In this document: one piece after another, positions 1-6,312 of the stretch
How positions within the stretch are numbered: the first letter of the stretch is position 1
Layout of the letters: every line of letters begins with the position of its first letter
Assembly (NCBI GenBank): GCA_964623635.1
Contig: CAZUUA010000028.1
Location: 1-25,663 of the forward strand
DNA: 25,663 bases
DNA from: UMGS1696 sp964623635
GTDB taxonomy: Bacteria > Bacillota > Clostridia > Oscillospirales > CAG-272
Reading direction: 5' to 3'
Program-made: the position numbers and the translations under genes
Notes under the pieces: model-generated
What the model was told of the DNA's origin: nothing
The model's database searches: none
The model's input: only the letters and a program-made list of their open reading frames with translations

Positions 1-19
1 TTTGTTTGCATGATCAACG

Positions 20-49
20 AAAGAGGTACGGGCCTGTACCTCTTTTTTT
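20..49 (+). terminator. Rho-independent terminator of an upstream gene
   Basis: A 9-bp perfect stem (21-29 with 36-44, arms AAGAGGTAC/GTACCTCTT) with a 6-nt loop is followed by a T run to position 49. It reads in the plus direction, so it ends a gene lying left of the window. The IS200-type element begins immediately after it. Confidence 0.85.
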
Positions 50-60
50 GCGCAATCAAA

Positions 61-81
61 ACCACCAGTGAAACTGGTGGT
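61..81. repeat. Right-end subterminal hairpin of the IS
   Basis: Perfect 9-bp inverted repeat (ACCACCAGT/ACTGGTGGT) around a 3-nt loop. Its core matches the hairpin at the other end of the element, as expected for the TnpA recognition structure. Confidence 0.8.
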
Positions 82-165
82 ATGCACAAGCCCTAGAAGG
101 GCATAGGACTAGCTGCGCCTTAAGACGCACTGAAATAAGTCCGCCAATCGCATCTTTTTTACGGG

Positions 166-187
166 CAGCCACTTAAGTGGCTGTCTT
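166..187 (+). terminator. Hairpin with T run next to the tnpA stop, inside the IS
   Basis: A self-complementary stem (CAGCCACTT/AAGTGGCTG, 166-183) followed by TCTTTTT on the plus strand lies just beyond the tnpA stop codon. Its T run faces the plus direction, so it would block transcription entering the element antisense to tnpA. IS200 elements are known to insulate tnpA against outside transcription. It is a poor terminator in the tnpA direction because no U run follows there. Confidence 0.5.
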
Positions 188-188
188 T

Positions 189-659
189 TTATGCCTTCTT
201 ATTCTTGTCACCCGTAAACGGGTCAATGTATTCCTTCATACTAATCTGGTCTGTTGCAATATCTTCCTGCAATTGGTTTCGCACATATTCTGCGATTTTC
301 TTTTCATTTTTCCCAACTGTGTCTACATAATATCCCCTGCACCAGAAGTGTCGGTTTCCATACTTATACTTCAAGTTTGCGTGTCTGTCGAATATCATCA
401 GACTGCTCTTCCCCTTCAGATATCCCATAAACTGTGCTACACTTAAACTTGGCGGTATACTTACCAACATATGTATATGGTCCGGACACGCTTCTGCCTC
501 ATGTATCGTCACACCTTTTTGTTCACACAGCTGTCTTAAGATTTTCCCTACATCTGCTTTTATCTTTCCATATACTACTTGTCTTCTGTACTTTGGCGCA
601 AATACGATATGATACTTGCAATTCCATTTCGAATGTGATAAACTATTTGTGTCAGTCAT
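189..659 (-). CDS. tnpA: IS200/IS605-family Y1 transposase TnpA
   Basis: This 156-residue protein has the usual length of an IS200 transposase. The HUH motif is visible as HIHMLVSI (about residues 61-68, two His flanking a hydrophobic residue), which binds the metal ion, and the C-terminal helix YYVDTVGKNEKKIAEYVRNQ carries the candidate catalytic tyrosines. The family cuts and rejoins single-stranded DNA at subterminal hairpins, acting as a dimer. The start is supported by GGAGG about 7 nt upstream. A TATAAT at 703-708 on the minus strand is a plausible -10, without a good -35. The reading frame is intact, so the element may still be active. There is no adjacent TnpB. Confidence 0.95.
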   Translation of the reverse strand: MTDTNSLSHSKWNCKYHIVFAPKYRRQVVYGKIKADVGKILRQLCEQKGVTIHEAEACPDHIHMLVSIPPSLSVAQFMGYLKGKSSLMIFDRHANLKYKYGNRHFWCRGYYVDTVGKNEKKIAEYVRNQLQEDIATDQISMKEYIDPFTGDKNKKA

Positions 660-744
660 GACGTCCTCCTATGTTTTTTGATACGGTTGGCGAACCTTTA
701 TCATTATATCATAGGCGGTTCTTTTCTTGTATCTAAAGATTTTT

Positions 745-769
745 AACCTCACCAGCATAGCTGGTGGTT
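745..769. repeat. Left-end subterminal hairpin of the IS
   Basis: Inverted repeat AACC-(TC)-ACCAGC / GCTGGT-GGTT with a 3-nt loop and a 2-nt bulge. The unpaired bulge in a stem upstream of tnpA is typical of the ends recognised by Y1 transposases. Confidence 0.7.
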
Positions 770-786
770 ATTTTCGCTTAAGCTAC

Positions 787-829
787 AAAAAAATACGGGT
801 GCTGACCGTTCTGCGTCCGCACCCGTATG
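787..829 (-). terminator. Rho-independent terminator of the oxidoreductase-ygjV operon
   Basis: A 10-bp perfect stem (793-802 with 819-828, ATACGGGTGC/GCACCCGTAT) is followed, reading on the minus strand, by a run of seven T. It lies 8 bases downstream of the ygjV-like stop codon. Confidence 0.9.
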
Positions 830-836
830 GTATTGT

Positions 837-1376
837 TTATTCCTTTGTCTGATTCGCTTTTTTCATTTCCTTCACGTCCTGATACAGACCAATGGCGATG
901 GTGATCAGAGCAAAGGTGTTGCAGATGAAGCTAGGCAGGCTGAAGTGTACCGTGCCGTAGATCAGCCACAGCACCTGCGCCGGGATCGCCATGAGCCGGA
1001 TGTGGATGGGCTTGGTACACCAGAAGCTGACCACTGCCGAACAGGAACCCAGCATGGGCAATAGACTGATGGGGCCTTCCCAGGTGAGCAGGCAGGAGCC
1101 GATGGTCAGCGCCAGGAACAGCCACAGCCACAGGATATTCGATGCCCACTTCTTTCCCTTGTTGTAGAACACACTTTCCCGGCCGATGGCAAGCACGTTC
1201 AGTGCCGCACCGGAGTAGGCGCCGATGAGGAAATAATGTACGAACCACAGCACGTCTGCCGTGAATTTGGCGATGAGAATGTGCTGTCTCTTGCGGCCAA
1301 GGAAGATCACGCAGGACACCACTACTGCCAGCACACCGATCACCTGGGCTATGATATATCCAATTCCACCGTTCAT
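837..1376 (-). CDS. YgjV-family inner membrane protein
   Basis: A 179-residue, strongly hydrophobic protein with about five to six predicted membrane segments (near residues 7-26, 35-58, 82-98, 103-120, 127-145 and 148-165) and a short charged cytoplasmic tail. The layout and motifs such as FTADVLWFVHYFLIGAYSGA and the N-terminal GxxxVxSxxxFxxRxRxxIL match the bacterial YgjV family of unknown function. It overlaps the upstream oxidoreductase by 4 bp (ATGA), which implies translational coupling and one operon. GGAGG lies 7 nt before the ATG. A terminator follows directly. The role of the family is not known, and coupling to a Gfo/Idh/MocA enzyme might suggest a small-molecule membrane function, but that is only inference. 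Confidence 0.8.
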   Translation of the reverse strand: MNGGIGYIIAQVIGVLAVVVSCVIFLGRKRQHILIAKFTADVLWFVHYFLIGAYSGAALNVLAIGRESVFYNKGKKWASNILWLWLFLALTIGSCLLTWEGPISLLPMLGSCSAVVSFWCTKPIHIRLMAIPAQVLWLIYGTVHFSLPSFICNTFALITIAIGLYQDVKEMKKANQTKE

Positions 1377-2602
1377 GCTTGTTCCTCCATTTTACGCATA
1401 AATGCTTCGTCCGGCTCGCCGTAGTCGGGGATGTCCAGCAGTACCCCACCCAGCTTGGCCGATTCATGGGCGATCAGTCCCGGAATGGTGAACCGGGCAG
1501 CCAGCCATGCGTGTACCTTGGGTAGCTTATTCTCCGCTGCAGCCGTGCAGAAATCGTCGATCAGCAGCTGGTGGGACGCCATGTGGCCGTTGACAGCCGG
1601 CATATCCTTGTAGGACTGGGGCAGTCTTGCCACCTCTTCGGCCTGCACCGGGGAGAAGCTGTTCCACTGCCAGGTGTGGTTGGCGACCTTTTCCTTGAAG
1701 TCCGCCTCGTCCCGGTGTGCGGTCATATCCGCCGGATTCACCGTATCGCTGACGTCGGTCAGATCTACGCCGCCGGGTCTAAGCTTGGTGACCACGTGCT
1801 GGGCATTGCTGAACTGGTAGGAGCCACGGGTGCCGTAGAAGCCGGAGATGTAGGAAGACGGTGCCTTATAGCCGATACGTCTGCCTTCGCTGACTCGTGC
1901 CACACCACCGCCGGACAGCTGCATCAGGGAGAACTCGTTGGAGAACGTATTGTCCCAGGGATTTTCCCCTACCGCAAAGGGTGTGTTTTCTTCGGTATCC
2001 TTGTAGCCCACCGCCGACACCTTCACAGCGTGTTCGTGGGTGGCATAGAGCAGCATGGCCGTGGAATGGGTCGGATAGAAGAACGGTGGCAGCGCAGAAT
2101 TGGGTCGGTCGTCGGTAAAGTTTTTCGGGAAGTGGGACAGGTCGTGGAAGTATTGGCTCTCGCCGTAGACGAACTTGCCGAATTCCCCACGGTCGTAGGC
2201 CTGGCGGCAGTACATGGAGCAGGGGTAATAGATACAGGTCTCACCCATCATGTACACCTTCCCGGTGGCCTTCACCGCTTCGATGATCTCCCCGCATTCT
2301 GCCGGTGTGGTCGCCATGGGAACTGCCGAGTACACGTGCTTTCCGGCATACAGGGCTTTCACCACCATGGGGCCGTGGAGGTGGCGCTGGGTGAAGATGG
2401 CAACGGTATCGATGGCGGGATCAGCCAGTGCCTCCTCGAAGGACGGACACACGGATACGCCAAACTTTTTGGCATAGTTCTCTGCTCGTTCCGGGATCGT
2501 GTCACATACGCACACCGACTCCACATTGGGATGCGCCTGGAACAGTGGCACAAAGTTCTGGGCAAAATCCCCACAGCCGATGACGGCTATATGCAGCTTC
2601 AT
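1373..2602 (-). CDS. Gfo/Idh/MocA-family NAD(P)-dependent oxidoreductase
   Basis: This 409-residue protein starts with a Rossmann fold: IAVIGCGDFA at about residues 5-14 is the glycine-rich dinucleotide loop, followed by an acidic residue (CVCD, about 31-34) at the end of strand 2. The C-terminal part matches the alpha/beta substrate domain of the Gfo/Idh/MocA family, which oxidises or reduces sugars and polyols. I start at the second ATG because AAGGAG is 8 nt before it and only 2 nt before the ATG at 2608. The normally conserved EKP motif, whose Lys is catalytic in characterised members, is replaced by SAVP (about 92-95). Substrate is unknown. It is co-transcribed with the ygjV-like gene. 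Confidence 0.85.
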   Translation of the reverse strand: MKLHIAVIGCGDFAQNFVPLFQAHPNVESVCVCDTIPERAENYAKKFGVSVCPSFEEALADPAIDTVAIFTQRHLHGPMVVKALYAGKHVYSAVPMATTPAECGEIIEAVKATGKVYMMGETCIYYPCSMYCRQAYDRGEFGKFVYGESQYFHDLSHFPKNFTDDRPNSALPPFFYPTHSTAMLLYATHEHAVKVSAVGYKDTEENTPFAVGENPWDNTFSNEFSLMQLSGGGVARVSEGRRIGYKAPSSYISGFYGTRGSYQFSNAQHVVTKLRPGGVDLTDVSDTVNPADMTAHRDEADFKEKVANHTWQWNSFSPVQAEEVARLPQSYKDMPAVNGHMASHQLLIDDFCTAAAENKLPKVHAWLAARFTIPGLIAHESAKLGGVLLDIPDYGEPDEAFMRKMEEQA

Positions 2603-2704
2603 ATTCATTTCTCCTTATTTGGAATTATTCTATTTCTATTCGTTTCAAGCAGATCGACTTTGGGATCGACACGCTGTCTTTTCCCATGGATTTTCTGCAT
2701 CCTA

Positions 2705-2733
2705 TTGAGTATACCGCATTTTTGTGCTATAAT
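2705..2733 (+). promoter_or_regulatory. Sigma-A-type promoter of the sigma factor gene
   Basis: TTGAGT (2705-2710), a 17-bp spacer and a consensus TATAAT (2728-2733) on the plus strand. Transcription would begin near 2740 and give a leader of about 118 nt before the ATG at 2859. The strong housekeeping -10 indicates that the ECF factor does not depend only on itself for expression. Confidence 0.8.
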
Positions 2734-2858
2734 CAAGTGAAAACGGAAAATTTCTCCATTTCTCACAAACTTTTTTGGCACAGACCCCAACCTTTTTCTC
2801 CATTCGATTGTCTATTCTCATGGAGCGAAAATAATCACAACGACTTGGAGGTGAGCCT

Positions 2859-5384
2859 ATGGCGGAAAACTATACGGATCTGCCCGACGGGGTGCTGGTC
2901 TCTCTGACGCTGCTGGACAAACCGGAGGCCTACAGTGCGCTGGTGCGGCGGTATCAGAAGCTGGTGCTGCATTGTACATGGCGTGTGCTCCACAGACAAT
3001 CGCTGGCAGAGGATGCGGCGCAGGATGCCTTTGTGGCAGGCTGGACAAAGCTATCGACCCTGCGGCAGCCGGAACGATTCGGAGCCTGGATCTGTCGCAT
3101 TGCCACCAATCACGCCAAAAATATGGCAAAGCGCTGCCCGGAGATCCTGGCAGAAGACAGCGATACGCTCCTCTCTCTGGCAGAACGGCAGGACTATACC
3201 CATTGGCAACAGCAGCAAGCCGAAGAAACGGTGAGCGATACACTCCGGGATGCACTGGATCGGATGGGCGAAAAGATACGCACCATTTTGGAGCTGCACT
3301 ATTTCGAAGGCTTATCCGTATCGGAGATCGCACTGCGGCTATCGATCCCACAGGGGACGGTGAAATATCGGCTGTACCAGGGACGAGCGCTTTTGAAAAC
3401 CACATACAGAAAGGACGACAGGGATATGGAGAAGTTTGTACAGGAAGTGATGGAAAAGGTAGAAGCACTGCGGCAGTGGGGCTATAAGGAATACAAGCCC
3501 GGCTTTGCAGAGGCCTACCACCGTGTGCTGGATGAGATCGAACAGATCCCGGAGGAGGACTATGAAGCGGAGAAAAATTCTGCGCTGGCGGATGCGCTGC
3601 AAATGGGTCTATGGTGGCTGCCGGAAAACGAGATCGTAGACCGGGACAAGCACATTGCACGGATCCGGGAGTGCCTGACCAAATGCCACAACGAGGACGT
3701 GATGCAGTTTCTCGTCTCTCACGACCACAACAAATACAGCGGCAAGGAGCGACTGGCCTTTATTCGGAACACACAGATCCCCGAACTTGCGGCGGCCGGG
3801 TATGTGCAGGCTCTTGGCTACGCCTGGTTCTGGCTGGGATGCTATTCTGCGGACGAGGGACTGTTGGATATCGAGAAGGAATGCTACCACAAGGTACTGG
3901 AGATCCTCCAGCCTTCGGACGTATATTACGCCAATGCCCTCTCTGCCTTAAAGTGTATTCCCCTTCGGCAAAAGGACTACGGTCAATGGATGTTCTGGAC
4001 CACCGGCGAGCAGTACTGCTATGTGGATGGCAAGCTGCTGTTCGATAAGCAGCCCGGCTTTTCCCGTGGCAACCTGACCATACCGGAGCTTACCCATCCC
4101 ATGTACTACCTGAGCCGGTGCGACAACCAATTTCCCGATGGCTCCATGCAGGTGGGAGAAAGCCGCACCTCGGACAACGGAAGGGTGACCATGACCTACG
4201 AATGTGACCACTGCACCGTGGAGACCCCCGCCGGTATGTTCCACGATTGCCAAAAGTGGACGGTGACCGGCGACAAATGGGGACTGCCGGTGGTCGGCTA
4301 CTGGAAGGATGGTGTGGGGCTTGTGCGGTACGAAAGACCGGATGATACATGGAGCGGTCTCGCACTGGTACTGTGTGCATATGCCGTCACCGGAGAAGGA
4401 CTGTTTCCGCTGGTCACGGGTAACCGCTGGAAATATGTGCTGACCGGTTTTGATCCGTATTTGGAAATGTCCGAGGAATATACCGTCACCTATGCGGACG
4501 ACAAAAAAGCGGTGCTGTCCAATGTCATTCTGGCAGAACGCACCGGATACGCCGACACCTGGCAGGGACAAATGCTGGCGGTCCGGGAGACCTATGTGGC
4601 ATCGTCTGGGGAAAAAGAATGGCTGGCAAAGGACGTGCGTCCCATTCTGACCCATGCTGCCACGCTTGCCGCAACACCCTACGAAAAGGTATCCACCGAG
4701 CTGGCACAGCGCATCATGGAGGAGATCTACACCACCGATCCAGAGGTCGATCCGCACTGTGCTTGGAAGGGACACTGGAACTTCTTCTCGCCATTCTATT
4801 TGACGGAAGTAGAAAACAGCTGGAAGCTCACCATTCATCCCTATCACTTTGAGTGGAAGGACACACCGGTTGTCTACGCACCCATGCTGTTCACCTGGCT
4901 CTGGGACATTCTCTCCGACGTGGCTGGACGACTCTGGGACGACAAATGGGTGGACGGCTACACGGCTTCCTTTGACGCCGACAGCATCCACACCGACCTG
5001 TCCGTGGAGGAGCTACCATCGGTCACGGTCAGCGGACACACCTACGAAAAGGTACGCCGGGTCCATCTCCATGCGACAGGGCTGCACGGCGGCATGGGCT
5101 ATCGTGGTGGCAAGATGACCTACGACTTTGCACCCGGTGTGGGCATCGTGGCAGTGGAGCATTTCTATATGGACAAGGAAACCGAAGTCTCTGCCCGATA
5201 TAGCCTGACGGAAGCGGATGGCTTTGGCGACGGCTACTGCCCCATGTTCGAGGGGATGCGCCGAGTGTACCGACTGGACAACTGCCCGGCAGAGATCCGT
5301 GCCAGCACCACCTACGTCATCGAACGAGATGGGGATGGCAAGCTGGTTTGCATTGCGGCACAGATCGGGAGCAAGCGCCGTTGA
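2859..5384 (+). CDS. ECF-type RNA polymerase sigma factor with a large C-terminal extension
   Basis: This 841-residue protein begins with a normal ECF sigma factor. Region 2 is at about residues 24-80 (YSALVRRYQKLV, then AEDAAQDAFVAGW, the -10 recognition and core-binding segment) and region 4 at about 133-188 (LDRMGEKIRTILELHYFEGL followed by the helix-turn-helix SVSEIALRLSIPQGTVKYRL). About 650 further residues follow in the same frame: a helical part (about 195-370) and then a Trp- and Gly-rich, probably beta-rich part with two similar segments (AGMFHDC..GVGLVRYE near 458-490 and GGMGYRGG..APGVGIVAVE near 742-765). No membrane segment or signal peptide is evident. GGAGGTGA lies just before the start. 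ECF factors are usually about 160-200 residues. No anti-sigma gene is adjacent, so the extension may be the sensory or inhibitory part. I do not recognise that extension. Confidence 0.85.
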   Translation: MAENYTDLPDGVLVSLTLLDKPEAYSALVRRYQKLVLHCTWRVLHRQSLAEDAAQDAFVAGWTKLSTLRQPERFGAWICRIATNHAKNMAKRCPEILAEDSDTLLSLAERQDYTHWQQQQAEETVSDTLRDALDRMGEKIRTILELHYFEGLSVSEIALRLSIPQGTVKYRLYQGRALLKTTYRKDDRDMEKFVQEVMEKVEALRQWGYKEYKPGFAEAYHRVLDEIEQIPEEDYEAEKNSALADALQMGLWWLPENEIVDRDKHIARIRECLTKCHNEDVMQFLVSHDHNKYSGKERLAFIRNTQIPELAAAGYVQALGYAWFWLGCYSADEGLLDIEKECYHKVLEILQPSDVYYANALSALKCIPLRQKDYGQWMFWTTGEQYCYVDGKLLFDKQPGFSRGNLTIPELTHPMYYLSRCDNQFPDGSMQVGESRTSDNGRVTMTYECDHCTVETPAGMFHDCQKWTVTGDKWGLPVVGYWKDGVGLVRYERPDDTWSGLALVLCAYAVTGEGLFPLVTGNRWKYVLTGFDPYLEMSEEYTVTYADDKKAVLSNVILAERTGYADTWQGQMLAVRETYVASSGEKEWLAKDVRPILTHAATLAATPYEKVSTELAQRIMEEIYTTDPEVDPHCAWKGHWNFFSPFYLTEVENSWKLTIHPYHFEWKDTPVVYAPMLFTWLWDILSDVAGRLWDDKWVDGYTASFDADSIHTDLSVEELPSVTVSGHTYEKVRRVHLHATGLHGGMGYRGGKMTYDFAPGVGIVAVEHFYMDKETEVSARYSLTEADGFGDGYCPMFEGMRRVYRLDNCPAEIRASTTYVIERDGDGKLVCIAAQIGSKRR

Positions 5385-5430
5385 CCGCAAACAGGTTGGC
5401 AATACGCAGGAAAAATACGTGCAGGAACAT

Positions 5431-5460
5431 AGACCCGGTCCGGTTGGATTGGGTCTTTTC
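5431..5460 (+). terminator. Terminator after the sigma factor gene
   Basis: Inverted repeat AGACCC/GGGTCT (5431-5436 with 5451-5456) followed by TTTTCTT, 46 nt downstream of the stop codon. The stem is short and the T run interrupted, so strength is moderate. Confidence 0.6.
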
Positions 5461-5523
5461 TTGATCAGAGCAGAAGGTCTGCGGAAAATCTTCCGGAGAA
5501 TGGTAGAAATTCTCGCCAACCCC

Positions 5524-5552
5524 TTGCAAATGCGGCCGGAATGTGGTATAAT
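5524..5552 (+). promoter_or_regulatory. Sigma-A-type promoter of mscL
   Basis: TTGCAA (5524-5529), 17-bp spacer, TATAAT (5547-5552). The predicted start near 5559 leaves a leader of about 41 nt, with AAAGGA as ribosome binding site before the ATG at 5600. Confidence 0.85.
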
Positions 5553-5599
5553 CTACCCTGCATGACATACTTTTTTCATACATACGAAAGGATTTTGAC

Positions 5600-6109
5600 A
5601 TGGGAAAATTCTGGGCTGATTTCAAAACATTCATTTCTCGCGGCAACGTCATCGACATGGCCGTCGGTGTGGTTGTCGGTGGTGCGTTCTCCAAGATCTC
5701 CTCGGGGCTGGTGAACTACATCGTATCTCCTCTGATCAGCTTGCTGGTGGGTGGTCTGAACCTCAGCGACTGGAAGCTGGTGCTGAAGGAAGCCGTGATC
5801 GTGGACGGGGTGGAGCAGACTGCCGAGACCGCCATCCAGTACGGTGATTTCATCCAGACCATCATCGATTTTCTGATTACTGCCTTCGCCATCTTCCTGG
5901 TGCTGCGGATCATGATGCGCTTCAAGGACAAGATGCACGAAAAGTCCACCGCCGAAGCTGCCGCTAAGAAGGCCGAAGAAGAAGCCGCTGCCAAGGAAAA
6001 AGCCGATGCAGAAGCTGCCGCTGCCGCCGAAGCAGAAGCCAAGATTCGGGCAGAACGGGAAGAAGAGCTGCAGCTCCTCCGGGACATTGCCGCTTCTCTG
6101 AAAAAGTAA
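5600..6109 (+). CDS. mscL: Large-conductance mechanosensitive channel MscL
   Basis: A 169-residue protein with the MscL signature at its N terminus: amphipathic helix (FKTFISRGNVIDMAVGVVVGGAFSKI), first pore-lining membrane helix at about 15-45, a short external loop, second membrane helix at about 88-108, then the cytoplasmic helix. The family forms a homopentameric pore that opens under membrane tension and releases solutes on hypo-osmotic shock. Most MscL proteins have about 130-150 residues. Here the cytoplasmic tail (about 112-160) is a long Ala/Glu/Lys helix, probably a lengthened coiled-coil bundle. It is a single-gene unit with its own promoter and terminator. Confidence 0.97.
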   Translation: MGKFWADFKTFISRGNVIDMAVGVVVGGAFSKISSGLVNYIVSPLISLLVGGLNLSDWKLVLKEAVIVDGVEQTAETAIQYGDFIQTIIDFLITAFAIFLVLRIMMRFKDKMHEKSTAEAAAKKAEEEAAAKEKADAEAAAAAEAEAKIRAEREEELQLLRDIAASLKK

Positions 6110-6120
6110 GAACACAAGAA

Positions 6121-6166
6121 AACATCCCCATCGCACATAATTTTGGTGCAAAAGGGATGTTTTTTG
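6121..6166 (+). terminator. Terminator between mscL and the feo operon (probably bidirectional)
   Basis: Stem AACATCCC/GGGATGTT (6121-6128 with 6154-6161) followed by TTTTTTG on the plus strand. On the minus strand the same stem is followed by TTTTCTTG, so it can also terminate the convergent feo operon ending at 6172. Confidence 0.85.
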
Positions 6167-6171
6167 TTTGC

Positions 6172-6312
6172 TCATTTTGGGGTGTGACAGCTGCTTACAC
6201 AGTGGGCACAATCGCCGCCACAGTGGGGCTTTTTGCGGTTTTTCCACATATGTCCCACGGCCAGACCGGCGCAGATGCCGATCAAGAATAGCAGTACAAT
6301 GTTGCCGATCAT
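6172..6312 (-). CDS. FeoB-associated Cys-rich membrane protein
   Basis: A 46-residue protein with one N-terminal membrane helix (MIGNIVLLFLIGICAGLAVG), a basic stretch (KNRKK) and a cysteine cluster CGGDCAHCVSSC near the C terminus. This is the arrangement of the small FeoB-associated Cys-rich proteins found after feoB in Firmicutes. They are thought to assist ferrous iron transport, but the mechanism is not established. The ATG overlaps the feoB stop (ATGA, 6309-6312), showing translational coupling. A longer in-frame start upstream would lie inside feoB and lacks support. Confidence 0.85.
   Translation of the reverse strand: MIGNIVLLFLIGICAGLAVGHMWKNRKKPHCGGDCAHCVSSCHTPK

Larger units (their letters stand above)
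55..775 (-). mobile_element. IS200/IS605-family insertion sequence (single-gene, tnpA only)
   Basis: A compact element of about 0.7 kb contains only a Y1 transposase gene. Both ends carry the subterminal imperfect palindromes that TnpA recognises in this family: a 9-bp-stem hairpin at 61-81 (right end in the element's own orientation) and a bulged hairpin at 745-769 (left end), sharing the core ACCAGY/RCTGGT. There are no terminal inverted repeats and no visible target duplication, as expected for peel-and-paste transposition. No tnpB, IscB or other cargo is present, so it is IS200-like rather than IS605-like. The exact cleavage positions cannot be fixed from the sequence alone, so the ends are approximate. 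The element is more AT-rich than its neighbours. Confidence 0.85.

Noticed and set aside
2652..2671. Direct repeat GATCGAC twice upstream of the oxidoreductase gene, considered as an operator.
   Set aside because: Only 7 bp, two copies, not placed relative to a recognisable minus-strand promoter. Too weak to call.
1571..2740. A 389-codon plus-strand frame opposite the oxidoreductase gene.
   Set aside because: Same reasons: no start signal, His/Gly/Arg-rich shadow of a confident gene.
3948..4991. A 347-codon minus-strand frame inside the sigma factor extension.
   Set aside because: I considered whether the extension might be antisense noise over a real minus-strand gene. The plus frame is continuous with the sigma factor and has ordinary composition, while the minus frame lacks a start site and domain features.
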